Shown here one piece after another: positions 25,345 to 37,083 of a DNA stretch of 64,000 nt. The notes beneath the pieces were generated by a model. That model saw nothing but the letters and a program-made list of their open reading frames with translations. It was not told the origin of the DNA and did no database searches. How positions within the stretch are numbered: position 1 is the first letter of the stretch; each line of letters begins with the position of its first letter. Source of the DNA: Entonaema liquescens (lineage: Eukaryota; Ascomycota; Sordariomycetes; Xylariales; Xylariaceae); contig CADCSX010000001.1 of NCBI GenBank assembly GCA_902805475.1, positions 3,534,001 to 3,598,000 of the forward strand. The letters are read 5' to 3'. The translations under genes were made by a program, and so were the position numbers.

Positions 25345-28300
25345 TCTGCGTAGCATTCATTACTCACATGTAGGGAAAGTTGTAATACGTAACCTAATGT
25401 ACCCAACGCTCAGCATGGCCTATCTTGTCTATCTTGGGGAGGCTGTAATAGCATGCATATTCGGGACATATTCATCGGCGTTCAGTATTCTTTAACGGGT
25501 CTTGTCGTTTCCTTTATCTCGGGTCACCACGTTCGGGAGCTTTAGGCTACATATCTAGGTTTTGTAGGTAGTAAAGTTAGTTGGGTGGTGGTAGTGCAAA
25601 CGGTAATATCCAAGCCGTGGAATAGGCGGGAGAAAGTGAGAGTATTGGTTTTGGGACGGGGAGAACGAGAATAACTAACTGAAGTTAAACTAGCTGATCT
25701 GAGATATTGGTCGTGTGATTAATGAGATAAGATATAGTGAATCGAGCATATTGGACGATTTATTAGTGGCCAGGTTAACATGAGGATTGTAATATCACTA
25801 ATTGATTAATAGGGTAGCTGCTGTGGTCTCTCGACCATAGCTATGGCCCCGGAGACATACGTGACGTATTATTTCCACTATACGAATAAAACGCTCAAGG
25901 TGATCATATTTTATTTGAGATAGTATGACGATAATACTGATCGAAATTGTATGAAGAAGCCCGGGTTTATCAGCAGGGACAAAATAGTGATTCATCATAA
26001 CTCGAATAGAATCAAATGCAGCTACCCCTAATCCGCAAGTGAATAATTGTTTAAAGAGCAAACTTAATAAGCCCTAGTTATATTATTAAGTCTACATAGA
26101 GACTTACTGGTGAAGTTGCAGGCTGTATCAAATCTCTCATCTCAGATTTAATCCACAAATAGTCTAGTCAAGAATATTGATATATTTACTGATAGGTAGT
26201 AATTTCTCTAGCATACTACTAGAGGGTTAGAAGAAGATATATTCTACCTCGAAGCATGTGTAAAACTCACTGTTAGTTCTGGTCTATCGTTCATTCTCAG
26301 TATTAAGCCATGAGATTGTTTACTACTACACAACACGCAATTGTCAAAATCTCCTTAAAATCTAAACAACTACCCAAAAGGGAGACCGATCTATATCTTG
26401 ACTCCCGAAGCAGAGGCGCAGGACAGTAAGTTTCGGATCTAGAGACCCCGTAAAGTTTCGTGCTATTAATAAGACAACGCGCGCCCCTCCGATTAGGTGC
26501 GCTACGAAACTGGTTATTGATCCTGCCGCGTGTGCTTTCAGATCCTACAGGAAGTAGGTATGATTTATCGCCTACGTACCAGTTAGCCCGGAATTATCTT
26601 CCGCCGCGTCATCTCTCTTGCTTTTCTAGAAGAACAGCCACACTTGAGTAATATCACGATGTTTAGTTATGATCGTCGCTGGGAGAGGTAGTTGTTAATG
26701 TTGGAAAGTCGCGTACACCGAGCTGCGATTACTTTAATTATTAGCTAGTTAGTTTTTGTTCAGTCATTTGTGATTACTTCTTGATTTTCACTTGGTATTT
26801 TGAATGTCATGTATCGTTCTTTTAGTTCAAATCAGTCTTTTGAAATCTTTATATATTACCATGATATATGATTTACTGGAGTTCACCTTAGGTAGGCTTA
26901 GACTTACGTTAAAATTGTAGTAAATGTCACGATGTGATATAGTATTGGTAAATGAAAGAAAGTTTATAATATTAAATATTAAAAGTTAGATACTTAGGTA
27001 ATTTTAGAATTGTATAGCAAGAATGACATTAGTATATAATTATGCTCACGTTCAAATAATATAATATTTCATCATATACTAATTTCAGTTTGTATATGAG
27101 GTTTACGTGAAGCTATAGCACTATCGATGCTATATTCTAAATGATATGGCTCTCTTAATTCCGATATCATATGCATAAGCATTCACCGATTAATATATGC
27201 ACGGAAGGTCGGAATAAGAAGATGGGGGTTTTCGCGGCTGAAATTTGGCGTGTTCTGTCGCACGAGGGTCAGTGGCGTCTCGCTACCACATGGCTTTCAT
27301 AGGACAGCATGGTAGATGGCGCATCCAAATGTAGTGAGATATGCAGTGAGACGTGAAAAAGCCTGAATGGTCAAGAAGTTGGTGAAAGAATGTGGGATGT
27401 TAGGCCTTTAGGGACAATATTGATACCCCAATAGGTATTTAGATAACTAAAGTAGTGGGACCATAGGTACGGCATTGCTATTGCTGTATTGCTATTTTTG
27501 ACCCGATGGCTTTGGCTTAAGTAATAATTCCACTAAGGGGGGGGAGACTAATGATAAGTACTTAACTGGCCCATGTCAAGGCGTTGAGGCGCTAAAAAGC
27601 ACTAAACCTAGGCGAGGGTTGATCAGCCGCAGTCTAATCTTTTGTTATTTCTGGCTCAGCCCCGTTTTTCGTCTGACTGTGCAGAGTTCATCTTTATCAA
27701 ATTGAGACCGAACTTCATTTCTGAACGGAAAAAACACTTTATCACCGATGACAAGAGACTCTGGGGTCATAATTAGTGTTGCTCAACCGAGTTAGAATAT
27801 CTACAAATAACGACGTCATTATTTCCTATCAGCCTTTTCAATCAGTGATTTTGAAGCCCGTTTTTCAACACACGGCTTCTTCCAAACGCTATGCCTCAAA
27901 ATCAACCCTGGTCTCAAAGGATCTAGACCCCTTCACCTTAATGGACCCTGGCGTCAGACGGGTAACACTGTCAGCAAGGGCTGAACCAATCATAAAAGTC
28001 CAACTTGTTCGGGGTGCGGATCCGCGATCTCCAAAAAGGTTCCATTTACCTAGCCGCTTTGCTCCTTCACCGCAGAGGACTATTGTCCCGTCGGCTTTTG
28101 TTAATGTATTGTAGACGGCATTGTTTCGAGGTGGTATGACCCTTCTGCAATGCTCTCCTAACTTGGTCTACTCTAGTATTAGCAGCGCTCATACAGACAT
28201 GGCGTACGCAGCACCTCGTTACGACGGCTTGTTATCTACCTGAGGGTATAACGATTAGAAAATCTGGCCGAGAATGGGCACTCGTCATCAAATCATATAG

Positions 28301-29046
28301 CATCATGAGCTAAGAACGGTTCATCATGCTTTTCTAGACACTTCAGCCAGCCATGAATTCGTCGTTCGTATTTAGCATGGTCGAGCTGCGGTGTTAGGGC
28401 ATTGGCATGATTCCTTGGGGCACTCCTAGCAAAGTAGTCTAGCGGACTGGGCAAAACCGGGGTCCGGGTCCCGTAAGGCAGGCAATAGTAGCCGGCCCTA
28501 TACCGTATGTACGTGTGTCTTGCAATATCTACACACGTAGATGGGTTCTGCGTATGTAAAAGAGTACGGAGATCTCATGGGCTGGCGTTCATCTCTATAG
28601 GCTCGTAACTGATGGTGTCATCCATCCTATCAACTAGGTTAGTTGGTTTAGAGGCGCAGTCCAACGCCCATTGGCTTACTGCATGCTGAACATGGTTGGT
28701 GTACTTGTAACAAATAGGCCCGGGACCCGCACATCTTCATCCATTCCCTAGCGGGCACAGCTGAAGAGCTGACAGGCCCGCTCCCCCTGCTGTTCTTACT
28801 TTCCTTTCCTTCCTCTCACGCTTGGACGATTCTCCTCATCTTTCCTACGTTTCTTCGATTTGGATCTCACATGGTGCTCTTTCCCAAGTTTCCGGCTGTA
28901 CCATTGGCGCAACAAACATTCACACGTACGAAAGCGAGCGTAACCTGGTTTAAGATACTCTTCATGTTGGATATGTGCTGAGGTTTGGGTATCTGGGCTT
29001 TTGGGAGTTTTACGATAACGATATCCCAATATTTGCTCGCACGACG
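25345..29046. other. long intergenic stretch
   Basis: About 3.7 kb with no recognisable gene. Short ORFs (for example 26460-26651 and 27776-28114, plus strand) lack motifs and flanking splice patterns I can support. The middle (about 26,700-27,150) is A+T rich without being RIP-like. The right end should hold the promoter and leader of the gene starting at 29047. Confidence 0.55.
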
Positions 29047-30392
29047 ATGCGGCTCGATGTCTCGAGATTCGGGATCCTGGCCTCTTTAGCAGGGTTGGTG
29101 GGAGCGGAGGACAATGGCTCTCGTACGACCGGCGGAGCTCCTCCGCCGGCGTCGACTGGCGGGACGGGAACAGCGACGACGGGATCTTCCTCGAACTCGG
29201 TAATTCAAGTACAGGGTTTTTACACGCCCGCCGTTTACAAACCGCAAGGGACGAATCAAATCATACATTTGAATAAGGGACGAAATATTAGAGAAGTGAA
29301 CGTCAGTGCTGTCTATTTGAAGCGGTATGATGATAAAAGCACCGTTGCGATGGGACAGAAGTCTAGCAAAACCCAGACAAGCGGTACTTCTGCCGGCTCT
29401 GTCTTGGATGGACAGATAGTAGCAGAAAGACAAAACCAGTTTCCACCGAATATTTTTCCGGGTAGGTTATACGATTCGCTTCCTACTTGAATGCGCAATG
29501 CTGATAATAGGATATAGTAACTGATGACAACTTAACTCTCATACTTATGGGCGACATTTCAGTTATGTACGGCGATAACCTTATGCAGCCTTTATACTAC
29601 GAGGTTCAGTGGGAAAACACCACATCCAGTGGTAAAAGTTACAGTCAACTCCTTGCCATTACTTACTCTGAAGGATTTGATGAGGCTAGCAGACTTCTTG
29701 GAGAGACTGGAAAGGAGTTAAACCCGGCATTTATGGAGAGCATCGAGGGGTCTTCGAGGGACCCGGAAAGCTCTGGAACATCGACGGCTACGGCAACCCC
29801 CACTGCTGACGTGTCTGTTCAACCATTGTCTTCAGAGGCGTCTCCCGGTCACCGAGGGCTCAGTACCGGCGCTATAGTCGGCATTGCGGTGGGTTGTGCC
29901 GTTGCGGTTATCATTATTGTCGTAGCCTTGGTATGGTTTTTCTGTCTCCGGCGGCGTAACAATGGCAACGATGTGGGTAGCGCGGATTATACGGCTGCCT
30001 CGGGCTCGCACGCCATGATTGCGGAGAAAGACATGGTCAACATGTCGGAATCGTCGCCTCGCTCAACATACCCGCCGGATCATGCCGGACACCTACACGA
30101 TCAACGCGATAGCATAGTCCGTCCTGATGACTCGTCTTACGCGCCGTATTCGGATCGTGCACCGTCACCACCACTGCCTCCGGGAGCGGCGTTTGCTACG
30201 AACAGCCAGTCCGATCTAGCCTCCGCTGATCGCCCCAGCACTACTTCGCCGCCGTGCCAATCCCGTTACGCACATCTGATAGAAGAGGGCATGACGGAAG
30301 ATGAGATACGGCGCCTGGAAGAAGAGGAGCGACACCTAGATGCAGCGATCGAGGACGCGGGACGAAATAGCCGCGCGGCGCACCAATCCTGA
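29047..30392 (+). CDS. single-pass type I membrane protein, function unknown
   Basis: Exons 29047-29461 and 29518-30392 join at phase 1 (GTAGGT..ATATAG), giving 429 residues. ATG 29047 gives a signal-like start, MRLDVSRFGILASLAGLVGA, followed by a Gly/Ser/Thr linker. A lumenal or extracellular domain comes next (FYTPAVYKPQGTNQIIHLNK; across the intron TDDNLTLILMGDISVMYGDN). After a Ser/Thr-rich stalk comes one clear membrane helix, AIVGIAVGCAVAVIIIVVAL, then the basic stop CLRRRNN and a disordered cytoplasmic tail ending with an acidic helix (TEDEIRRLEEEERHLDAAIE). The layout resembles fungal cell-surface or Golgi receptors with one membrane pass. I do not recognise the family. No damage is seen. 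Confidence 0.8.
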
Positions 30393-31344
30393 TGACGACG
30401 ATAAAAACAAAACAGCAATGTTTCTGCGGAATCCCGGATGTTTTCCAAGCGGTGTCGGAGTTCTAATTGGGTCTTATATATCATGCTAATTTTATGTGTA
30501 TGTGGAGGTTGTATATGAGAAAGGCCAAAGCAAAGCAAAGCAAAGAAAAAACTTTTACCCCCTTACGCGTATATATGACTACTGTACTTTCGTTACTCCC
30601 ATATACCCCGTGTAGCAAGTAGATGATGGGAAGGGCTTTTTAGGTGGGCTGAACTGAGCTGGGGAACGATGTGAGTTATTGGCTTTATCATATATGAGTT
30701 GAATGGGGCTTTGCTTAAGATAGGTGGTGGAATGATGCGGAGGATTCAAGTCTAACTGGCTTGTATATATATGAATCTATTGGATTGTTTAGCCGTTTAT
30801 AGGTGTGTAATTGGGAATATGAATGAGTATCTTTGAATATTAAAGGGCGTATGTATTGCTACATGATTGGCCTCCTTTTATGTTATGGTGAGGCTCTAGA
30901 TAATACAATAACCAGATGTAACTGCGTACATAGGCGGATATTAAAAGGGCATCTACATTAGGGGTTCAGGAGAAGCATAATTGTGACCAAGTTAACGTCT
31001 TCTATTGTCCAGCATGCCTGTCCTACGTTATAGCGTCTTTTGTCTCGGCCCCGGTTGTGGGAGGCTACCTAGGTAGAGTTAACTTCTACATAGTCCATAG
31101 GAGTATCATGTATCCTTCGCAGATACCACTGGATTTGCGAGTTTTTCATCAAGTCATAAATATCATAGTATTACATCGGGTTCTTGTCCCGAAGCTTTTG
31201 CTAGAGTAGACAGAAATACACCATGATAAACCATAGAATACCTCCCGCCCTTCGAACTGGTATCAAAGATATTTTAATCCGAGTCCTTGCTCTCCTCCTT
31301 GAATGGTTAAATTTGATTATCTGGGTTTCGTGCAGAATGGCAGT
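30393..31344. other. convergent intergenic region
   Basis: 952 bp between the ends of two converging genes (membrane protein + and TVP23 -). It contains four AAAGC-like pentamers near 30524-30545 and otherwise unremarkable A+T-rich DNA. It should hold both terminators. No gene is seen. Confidence 0.6.
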
Positions 31345-32114
31345 TTACGATCGGCCAAAGGTGAAGAAGCGGCCGACCATATTACTAGCGAGGTTGCCTG
31401 CGATGTTGCCTGAGTAAAGGGCGCTGCCGGCGATGTTGGAGGCCTGGCTGAACTTGTCGCAGCGCGAGAAGGCGAGGGAGTTGGTAATGGTTAGGGAGAG
31501 TGCGATGGCTGTGCGGTTAGGTGTCAGCTTTCCTTTCTTTCTTTTTTTTTTCTTTTTTCTCTCTTATCATTATGAGCGTCACGGAAGACATACCAACAAG
31601 AGGCAACCACATAAACTTAAGGCGCACAAATGCCAGGATAGCAAGGGCAACCCATAGAACGGGCTGCGCGTAAAGGGCAAGCCAGAAGAAACGACTGTCG
31701 GTAGCGTTGATAGTGCGAACGGCTGGATCACTGCTCTCGAAAACCCAGCGGCTGTCGCCTGTGGAGGGGTCGACTTCGTTCCACCAGCGCAATCCAACCA
31801 GTCGCCTGCCAGCAATGTTCTTTAGGTAGTAGAAGTCGGCAGCTAGTAGCAGGATGGTGATGATGAAGATGAGCACCATGTTGTCCGTGAGGATGACGCC
31901 GAAGAGGTAAACGAGGAGCGATGCTATACAGCAGACATTAGGTTAGCTTTACACTATAATTAATCTTGTTCCTCCTAGCTGAGTATATAGAGTAAAGTTG
32001 TATAAACACTGGCAGCTTACAGATGCGGAACGCAAGAAATGTTAGCAGTGTAATGGGATGCGAGCTGAGGCGCCAGCTCAGCACGCCCTGCTGCTGGGGC
32101 GGCGCAGATTCCAT
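31345..32114 (-). CDS. TVP23: Golgi membrane protein TVP23 (DUF846)
   Basis: Small tetraspan protein of late Golgi vesicles, conserved from yeast to man. Minus-strand exons 32114-32021, 31923-31594 and 31508-31345 join at phases 1 and 1 (donors GTAAGC and GTATGT; acceptors ATAG and CACAG), giving 195 residues, the normal length. It starts MESAPPQQQGVLSWRLSSHP. Family hallmarks follow: SSLLVYLFGV, FYYLKNIAGRRLVGLRWWNE, VFESSDP, FWLALYAQPVLWVALAI and, in exon 3, ITNSLAFSRCDKFSQASNIA. Four hydrophobic segments are visible. The second intron holds a purine/pyrimidine run (about 31535-31560) that disturbs naive translation. The gene is intact. Confidence 0.93.
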
Positions 32115-32623
32115 ACGGGGCGGGTTGTATTTATTTATTTATTCGGGGGTATATTACAAGAAGGATATGTTTGGTCAATTGAACATGGCTCTTGTTAATC
32201 CCAAGCTTGATGTCGTTATGTCCCGTACTGATTGTAGGTGTATAGTTGAAGCTTGGTTGAAGCTACAATTAATTAGCGGGATGGTGGATTAGAAGCCACA
32301 TGCACCTGCGCAAAGGACAACAGGCATTGCAGCTGCAGGTTGCGTAACGGCGCATGGGTGCCGCGTTCTTCCGATAATACTGTCATTTTCATGAGACATC
32401 GTTTGTTGCATAGACTACCGTTGTTATCTCACTAAAGAAAATACCCATATATCAAGCTGGTTAATTCATAAGGATTTTAAGGCCCTCAATCAAACCTCGC
32501 AGATTCAATCCTGATTCGGATGATAATAATATACGACATTACTGGCGATGGCTTATTTTGACTACGATGAAACTAATTTTTGACTTATTTTAAAAGGCCT
32601 AATCCCTTGCAAGCAACCCAACC
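32115..32623. other. spacer between TVP23 and the DUF3445 gene
   Basis: 509 bp between two genes on the same strand, holding the presumed TVP23 promoter and the 3' end of the DUF3445 gene. It includes a TTTATTTATTTATT run near 32129-32142. No gene is seen. Confidence 0.6.
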
Positions 32624-33976
32624 TCAATACGGATACGCCCGAACCTCATCTTCGCGACTAAGGTCTAAACCCCTCGCTACCTGTTCCTCGTGCTTCTTAT
32701 CCAAGTACTCCAATAGTACTTCTCCATACCTCTCCTTTCCCTTATACCGGCTCACATCATCTCCCCAGCTCCTAATAGCACTAGCCAGTCGGCCCGGAAC
32801 GTAGTCCTCCTCGGCGACCTCCGTGATCGGGTGGAAGTATGTGCGAATCGTGAATACTACGCCACCGCTCCGTGGGAGTCGTCGGAGCGTTTGCCTCTCG
32901 GAACGGAAGTAGTGATGTTCAAGTGCGCGATTCTTCTCCGCCGTGTTCCAGCTCACCTCCGGCGAGTCTTCTGATCCGATACTCCATGACCATGCTAGGT
33001 CGTCGTCTACTTGAAAGAAGTAATTGTTTCGCGCTACCATCTCCTCCGGCCGCAGACGTCGGAAGAAGTTTAGCATACCCTTCTCTAGCTTCTCCTTGAA
33101 CTGCGGCACGTCTCCGGATGTATGGATCTCCGGCAGCGCCATACCGTACTTATCTTCCAGTCGCCAAAATCCCGGCAATAAGACTGCGCCTGCTAGCAGA
33201 TAGTAGTGGCCGTCTGCCCTCTCAATCATGATCGCCAGGTCGTCTTGTACTAGCCGCGCCGATATCTGCATCGGATCCTCCGCTAATGGCCGTGCTACGA
33301 TATCGAAGCTCTCGCCGGACCAGAGGTTGTCAATTCCGACTTCCGTTCTCTTGTACAGAGACGGATACCGCGCGGGTAGATAGTCAACCAGTTCTTCAAG
33401 GAGTTCAACCGCAGCGGGATACGCCTCAGGCGCTGTCCTGCAGCATTTATCGCCTCGTTCCTGGATTCGACGTGCCTTATCCGCATGGTACCGCGGAAAG
33501 TGATTATCAAGCTCAATCCAATCGACGTGTTTGACTGATCGGAGTCCCATGGTCACGTTGTACTTGGGACCATATCGAAACGGCCGGTACGGGAGCGGTT
33601 TTGTGTACTCGATCGACCAGTCCGGATATGGGTCGGGCTTTGGCATGCGGAAGTCTGATGGAATCCATTTACCCCATTCACGGCTTTGCGCATTGCTTCT
33701 CTTCGATGCTGCCTTCTCAAGCCCTGGTGTAGTAGGTGTTAACGGGCGCGCGGCGTGCTTGCTGAGCCTCTGTCTTCGAATTGTGTATACAAAGATCGTA
33801 GATAATAGCACAAACGCGAGTGTACCAGCATAGACGAATTCTTTGAAGTGGTCTTGGGAGGATAGCCTACTCCAATAGGCCTTGGTTGCAGAAGCACAAC
33901 CACCACTCAATCCCCACAAACTCTTATAACCTTGGCTGATTTGCCCACATACTTGCTCGCCCTCCTGGTCAAACAT
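32624..33976 (-). CDS. DUF3445 protein (heme-dependent oxidative N-demethylase-like), membrane-anchored
   Basis: Intronless, 450 residues, ATG at 33976. After a short N-terminus, one membrane helix lies at about residues 48-66 (FVYAGTLAFVLLSTIFVY) followed by basic residues. The DUF3445 domain fills the rest: FRYGPKYNVTMGLRSVKHVD, WIELDNHFPRYHADKARRI, ARLVQDDLAIMIE, LAGAVLLPGFWRLEDKYGM, IHTSGDVPQFKEKLEKGM, EMVARNNYFFQVDDDLAWS and LRRLPRSGGVVFTIRTYFHP. Some bacterial members are heme-dependent oxidative N-demethylases acting on small methylated amines; the substrate of fungal members is not known to me. The N-terminal anchor suggests an endoplasmic-reticulum or outer-membrane location (inference). 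No damage was seen. Confidence 0.85.
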   Translation of the reverse strand: MFDQEGEQVCGQISQGYKSLWGLSGGCASATKAYWSRLSSQDHFKEFVYAGTLAFVLLSTIFVYTIRRQRLSKHAARPLTPTTPGLEKAASKRSNAQSREWGKWIPSDFRMPKPDPYPDWSIEYTKPLPYRPFRYGPKYNVTMGLRSVKHVDWIELDNHFPRYHADKARRIQERGDKCCRTAPEAYPAAVELLEELVDYLPARYPSLYKRTEVGIDNLWSGESFDIVARPLAEDPMQISARLVQDDLAIMIERADGHYYLLAGAVLLPGFWRLEDKYGMALPEIHTSGDVPQFKEKLEKGMLNFFRRLRPEEMVARNNYFFQVDDDLAWSWSIGSEDSPEVSWNTAEKNRALEHHYFRSERQTLRRLPRSGGVVFTIRTYFHPITEVAEEDYVPGRLASAIRSWGDDVSRYKGKERYGEVLLEYLDKKHEEQVARGLDLSREDEVRAYPY

Positions 33977-36285
33977 CGTAGAGACCAGCCCGCTGCAATA
34001 CCTGGCTATATCTTCAATGATACTATATAATTGAAAAGATTTGAATCGAAGTCGACATCCGATTCACTCGTATTTCTAGGCTGAAGTACTGGGTTTGAAA
34101 GGAGATGCCAAACATGGAGATATACATACGTGTGACAGGGCACTTGGCGATTTATACCGTTCTCGGCCGTATCTCATTCTATAATGATGAAGCTAATTTC
34201 GAGCCAACCAGGCTAAACCAGAAATACGGCAACCTACGTGAGGAAATTGGAGAAGAAGGCTTGAGACAGGAGATATCTCGGGCTTGACGTCGACAACCGA
34301 GTATGGTCGTCGCTCGTGACCGTTCTCGGCTGCGTCACTAGCGGCGGTAGAAAGATAAGGTTTTGCGAGTTAGGAGATAGTAATTTGAGAATAATCCGGG
34401 GGGCCTATCAGGTCGAAAGGTACGTAGGTGAGTTAGGTAAGAAGATATTCCCGGTAAACTTGTGATAACCTAGGCGCATACATATATACACACATACATA
34501 TATGTGATGCAATCTTCCCCGCCGAGGCGATAGGAGTAAGTTTAAGTCGTCCAGTAAAGTTAACCCTCCTTATCGCGTGATACCGATGATAAGGTATAAG
34601 GTTGTCAACTTTATCCTCCGCAGATCTCTAAAGATAACCGAATGTACTAGTTATTCACAAGCTAAACACTATTCAATTTAGTGTTATATATGAATATGAT
34701 GTTATTGCTATGGTCCTTTTCTCCATTTTCAATATATTTGTGGATGTATGTTGTTTACCCCTACACTCCTGCTATCTTTGATCCCTAGTTGTCTGTTTCC
34801 ACATCACTAGGTCAAAGCGAGTAGTTGGAGTAACACTAGGTATTTAAGTATTTATGGCAATTAATATATAATCTTATACTTATCAAATGACCATCTCACT
34901 TTAGGTAGGTAAAGTTAATATAAGAAGACATGGATGAAAGCCACCCAGGAAATAACGAGAAACCTCAACACTAGATTTACCGCTTTACCAATAAAACCCC
35001 ATGTACCATGCTGAAAGAAACTCCAATGTGTGAAATATGTGAGGAGAATGAGACTAACTTTTGTGAATTGATGTCGTCCAAACGTGCCTCTACGATGTTC
35101 AAGTAATTAGCCACGGCGTATAATCTGCTAGTGCGAACTAAAGTATAAAGAGCACTTAGGTAACTTGGCTCCCTAAGAGGCCTTAAATAGATACCTAGAG
35201 ACGAGATCTATAAAGAGATGTAAACCAGACTATATTTAATCTAGCACCGCCAACCCTTCTACCTTTGAAGAGAAGGTACAAGGTCTGGCTACCATGTACG
35301 GGATCTTTTAGAGTTATATTTTAACGGGACGTCCCTTGACGTGTTTCCCGAATTAGACCTGAAATCCAAGGAATCTAGTGATTCGTTTTGGGAGTTACTC
35401 ACACCACCAAAGACTGCCACCAAACGGCCAAATAGGACAGGTTAGTAGCTCAGGTGTGAGGTTTGAGATCTAGAGAGATACTAGTACCCTGCTCTGCTGT
35501 CAGAATTTCCAGACGAGACATTTGGGACAAAGCAACTGCTAACATGAATGAGTATCTAGCCGTAGGCTTTCATCGCTAGGTTGGAGTTTCCCATTGAATA
35601 AGAGGGGTATTTCTATGTTGCTTGCTCTACGTCTAATCATCTAGACAGTCAATTGATCCCAGATCTTCCTATAGTATCTTAGTTTTCCTCTAAAGATATA
35701 TGCCCACAAGAAGTGTGGTACTTCTTCTGTAGTGCAATGCTGAAAGACTACATGGATGGGTTCTATTTATACACATATACCACTGTATCTCGTAAGTACG
35801 TCGAGGATATATATAGGTGTAAGCGGATTCATCTCCATTATTGACCATATAAGAATTATATTATGTTATTGTAGTAGCATAAATAAAGTAGTGTCTAGTG
35901 GAGTCAACTATTTCAGTCTACTTCGCGGCGTACTGTGCAGATACCTACCTAGGTACCTTAGGTAGGTAGGTAGGTAGGTACGTAGGTACGTATGTTGCTA
36001 GGTTACCAGTGCTATTTATACAGATGTCGTGTTTATTTCCAACTGACACGGCGCAATTGCCTTATATAAAAGCAGTACGAATGTGAGATGTTATGGTTAG
36101 TTGCTACCCCTCTGGCGTTGCCAGATACATACCTGACTTAGTGACTAAATTAAGTCTTGAGCAAGCTTCAATGTTCTTGAGGAACCCGGAACATCATCTT
36201 CTTTCATTGTTACCTTTTGGTCCCATGGAAATAGAGAGATTACGCCAGCATCGACACTCGTTTCGCATATCCATATCGAGCCACA
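33977..36285. other. long intergenic stretch
   Basis: 2.3 kb with no gene I can support. It contains TATATATACACACATACATATA-like alternating DNA near 34481-34503 and a TAGG microsatellite near 35946-35990. Base composition is ordinary. The right end leads into the Gag-like ORF at 36286. Confidence 0.55.
35946..35990. repeat. TAGG/GTAC microsatellite
   Basis: About eight imperfect copies of a four-base unit (TAGG, with TACG variants) directly after a CCTACCTAGGTACC palindrome. It looks like a simple-sequence repeat; the same GTAGGTAG word occurs in short form elsewhere in the window. Confidence 0.85.
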
Positions 36286-37083
36286 ATGGCGACTGATCTC
36301 AACAATAGTCTTCACCACGCCAATTTGCCTCCCATCACCCAGTTAGAAGATGATAAAAATCTAGGACAGTGGCTAGATTCATTATACCAGCACGCCACTT
36401 CCTATGGCGTCCAATCATTTTTTGATGGTACAGCTCGCGAGCCCGATGATGATAATGCCAAATGCCAATTCAAAAGAGATCGCGCAGTTGCTAAGACCCT
36501 CATAATGTCGTCTATCCTAAACATCGATAAGCAACTAGAAATGGCAGGCTTCAAGACAGATGAGAGCGATCCTCAAACACTGTTGTATTTCATTGTCGCT
36601 ACAATTCCTAGAATATCAGACTCTTCGATACCCGATCTACTCCACGACCTTGTCAACACAACCTTGACATCCGAAACGACCCTCCATTCATTCAATCTAA
36701 GATTCTGTGGTATCGTTGACCGCCTCGCCTTGCTTGGGGTGCCGTTGTCTCCCAAGGCCAAAATCCTCCTAATGATGAAAGCCATGAAGGACAGATATCC
36801 CGAGTGGCATGCCTTCGCCGAAAGGACATTTTACAAAAATCTCCTGACATAGGAAAGATTCGAGATCATGATCGATCTAAAGGCGAAAGTTGAACGTGTC
36901 AGAGAGTGCCTGAAAAATGTCCCAGAGATGACATGCTCTCTCTGTGAGACAACCCATCCCCCAAATTGGCCGTTCTGTCACGCTTGTTCAAAGCATCATA
37001 CTGGAGGTGACGCCTCTTGCTTCGGGATACATCCTGAACTATATCCCAGCTCCCAAGCTGACAACAATGACAGAGTGGTATAA
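36286..37083 (+). pseudogene. solitary retrotransposon Gag-like ORF with one internal stop
   Basis: One reading frame from ATG 36286 to TAA 37083 broken only by TAG at 36850-36852. The first 188 codons begin MATDLNNSLHHANLPPITQL and carry features of Copia-type or UBN2-type Gag: NLGQWLDSLYQHATSYGV, AKTLIMSSILN and TLHSFNLRFCGIVDRLALLG. After the stop the frame continues through a coiled segment into a Cys/His knuckle, CHACSKHHTGGDASCFGIHP, a form common in fungal Gag proteins. Ancestral CAG giving TAG fits C-to-T change at CpA, the RIP context. No protease, RT or integrase follows and no LTRs were found. It is either a truncated element or a domesticated Gag that has lost its C-terminus. Its normal base composition separates it from elements A and B. 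Confidence 0.75.
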
